This document shows, in pieces, positions 63,773-64,000 of a DNA stretch of 64,000 nt. The notes beneath the pieces are model-generated. The model ran no database searches and was not told the origin of the DNA. It saw only the letters and a program-made list of their open reading frames with translations. Origin of the DNA: Pseudoxanthomonas sp. F37 (GTDB taxonomy: Bacteria > Pseudomonadota > Gammaproteobacteria > Xanthomonadales > Xanthomonadaceae); contig NZ_CP095187.1 of assembly GCF_022965755.1 (NCBI RefSeq), positions 682,001 to 746,000 on the forward strand, in the 5' to 3' direction. A program made the position numbers and the translations under genes. The stretch's first letter is position 1. Every line of letters starts with the position of its first letter.

Positions 63773-64000
63773 TGCGTCGCGTCCTTCGATTGAGCGGTCC
63801 CTGTATGCGGATCAACGCCGCGCTGCGCGCACGGCGGACACCGCCGATCCGCGCGCAGGCGCACGACGGGACGCGGAGACACGATCTGACGGATGGCTGG
63901 CCGCTGCACCGGGCGAGCGCGTTGAACGCGCGTGCGCGTCTGCCCTGGACTACTCCGGCGAGGAGGCCGCAGGCGGCGAACCGGAACGCCAGCGCCGCGT
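63773..64000. other. Upstream end of window, no gene supported
   Basis: The last 228 bases hold no gene I can support; short open frames on both strands lack starts or motifs. They include the upstream region of the metzincin gene. Confidence 0.5.

Overview
The window is GC-rich bacterial chromosome from a gammaproteobacterium of the family Xanthomonadaceae, probably close to Pseudoxanthomonas, Lysobacter or Stenotrophomonas. The genus is an inference from gene content: XAC0095-type small proteins, a split class II ribonucleotide reductase, an IorAB-type molybdenum oxidoreductase, DUF6165, and many dispersed palindromic repeats. No rRNA, tRNA, CRISPR array, transposase or integrase was recognised.

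Region 1 (1-21.6 kb) is mostly core genome. It holds dsbD (cut by the window edge, with two N-terminal alpha domains), cutA, CIRCE-groES-groEL, an aminotransferase, an attenuator-controlled DAHP synthase, a DUF2141/carotenoid oxygenase pair, lipA, a Prc-type protease, an Ada-like methyltransferase, two EamA transporters, and a cytochrome c/IorB/IorA operon divergent from xdhC-mocA, whose products would mature its molybdenum cofactor.

Region 2 (21.6-42.1 kb) starts with a four-gene MacAB-like exporter, followed by a second ABC exporter with its own two-component system. Then come an M17 peptidase with a HAD phosphatase, an AI-2E permease, a yqjD/yqjE-type envelope operon and a DegQ-like protease. 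It ends with nrdJa behind tandem NrdR boxes, a histone H1-like gene and nrdJb. The gaps carry several repeat families, including three REPIN-like elements of about 145 bp and one 526-bp composite inverted element whose hairpins covary between its halves.

Region 3 (42.1-55.6 kb) is accessory. It contains AT-richer genes for membrane-anchored coiled-coil proteins, two intact and two decayed copies of an XAC0095-like gene interleaved with unique genes, and a cluster of cysteine-containing lipoproteins. An LprI-like lysozyme inhibitor sits directly before a GH24 lysozyme with RTX repeats. This last group looks like an antibacterial effector-immunity locus with a duplicated, partly deleted immunity set.

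Region 4 (55.6-64 kb) returns to housekeeping and orphan genes: a flavin-binding oxidase-like protein, an M28 aminopeptidase, a PhyH-type dioxygenase, small hypotheticals, DUF6165, an MFS exporter and a large metzincin-like protein without a visible signal peptide. At least six genes have a -10-like hexamer six or seven bases before their ATG, which suggests that leaderless transcription is common here.
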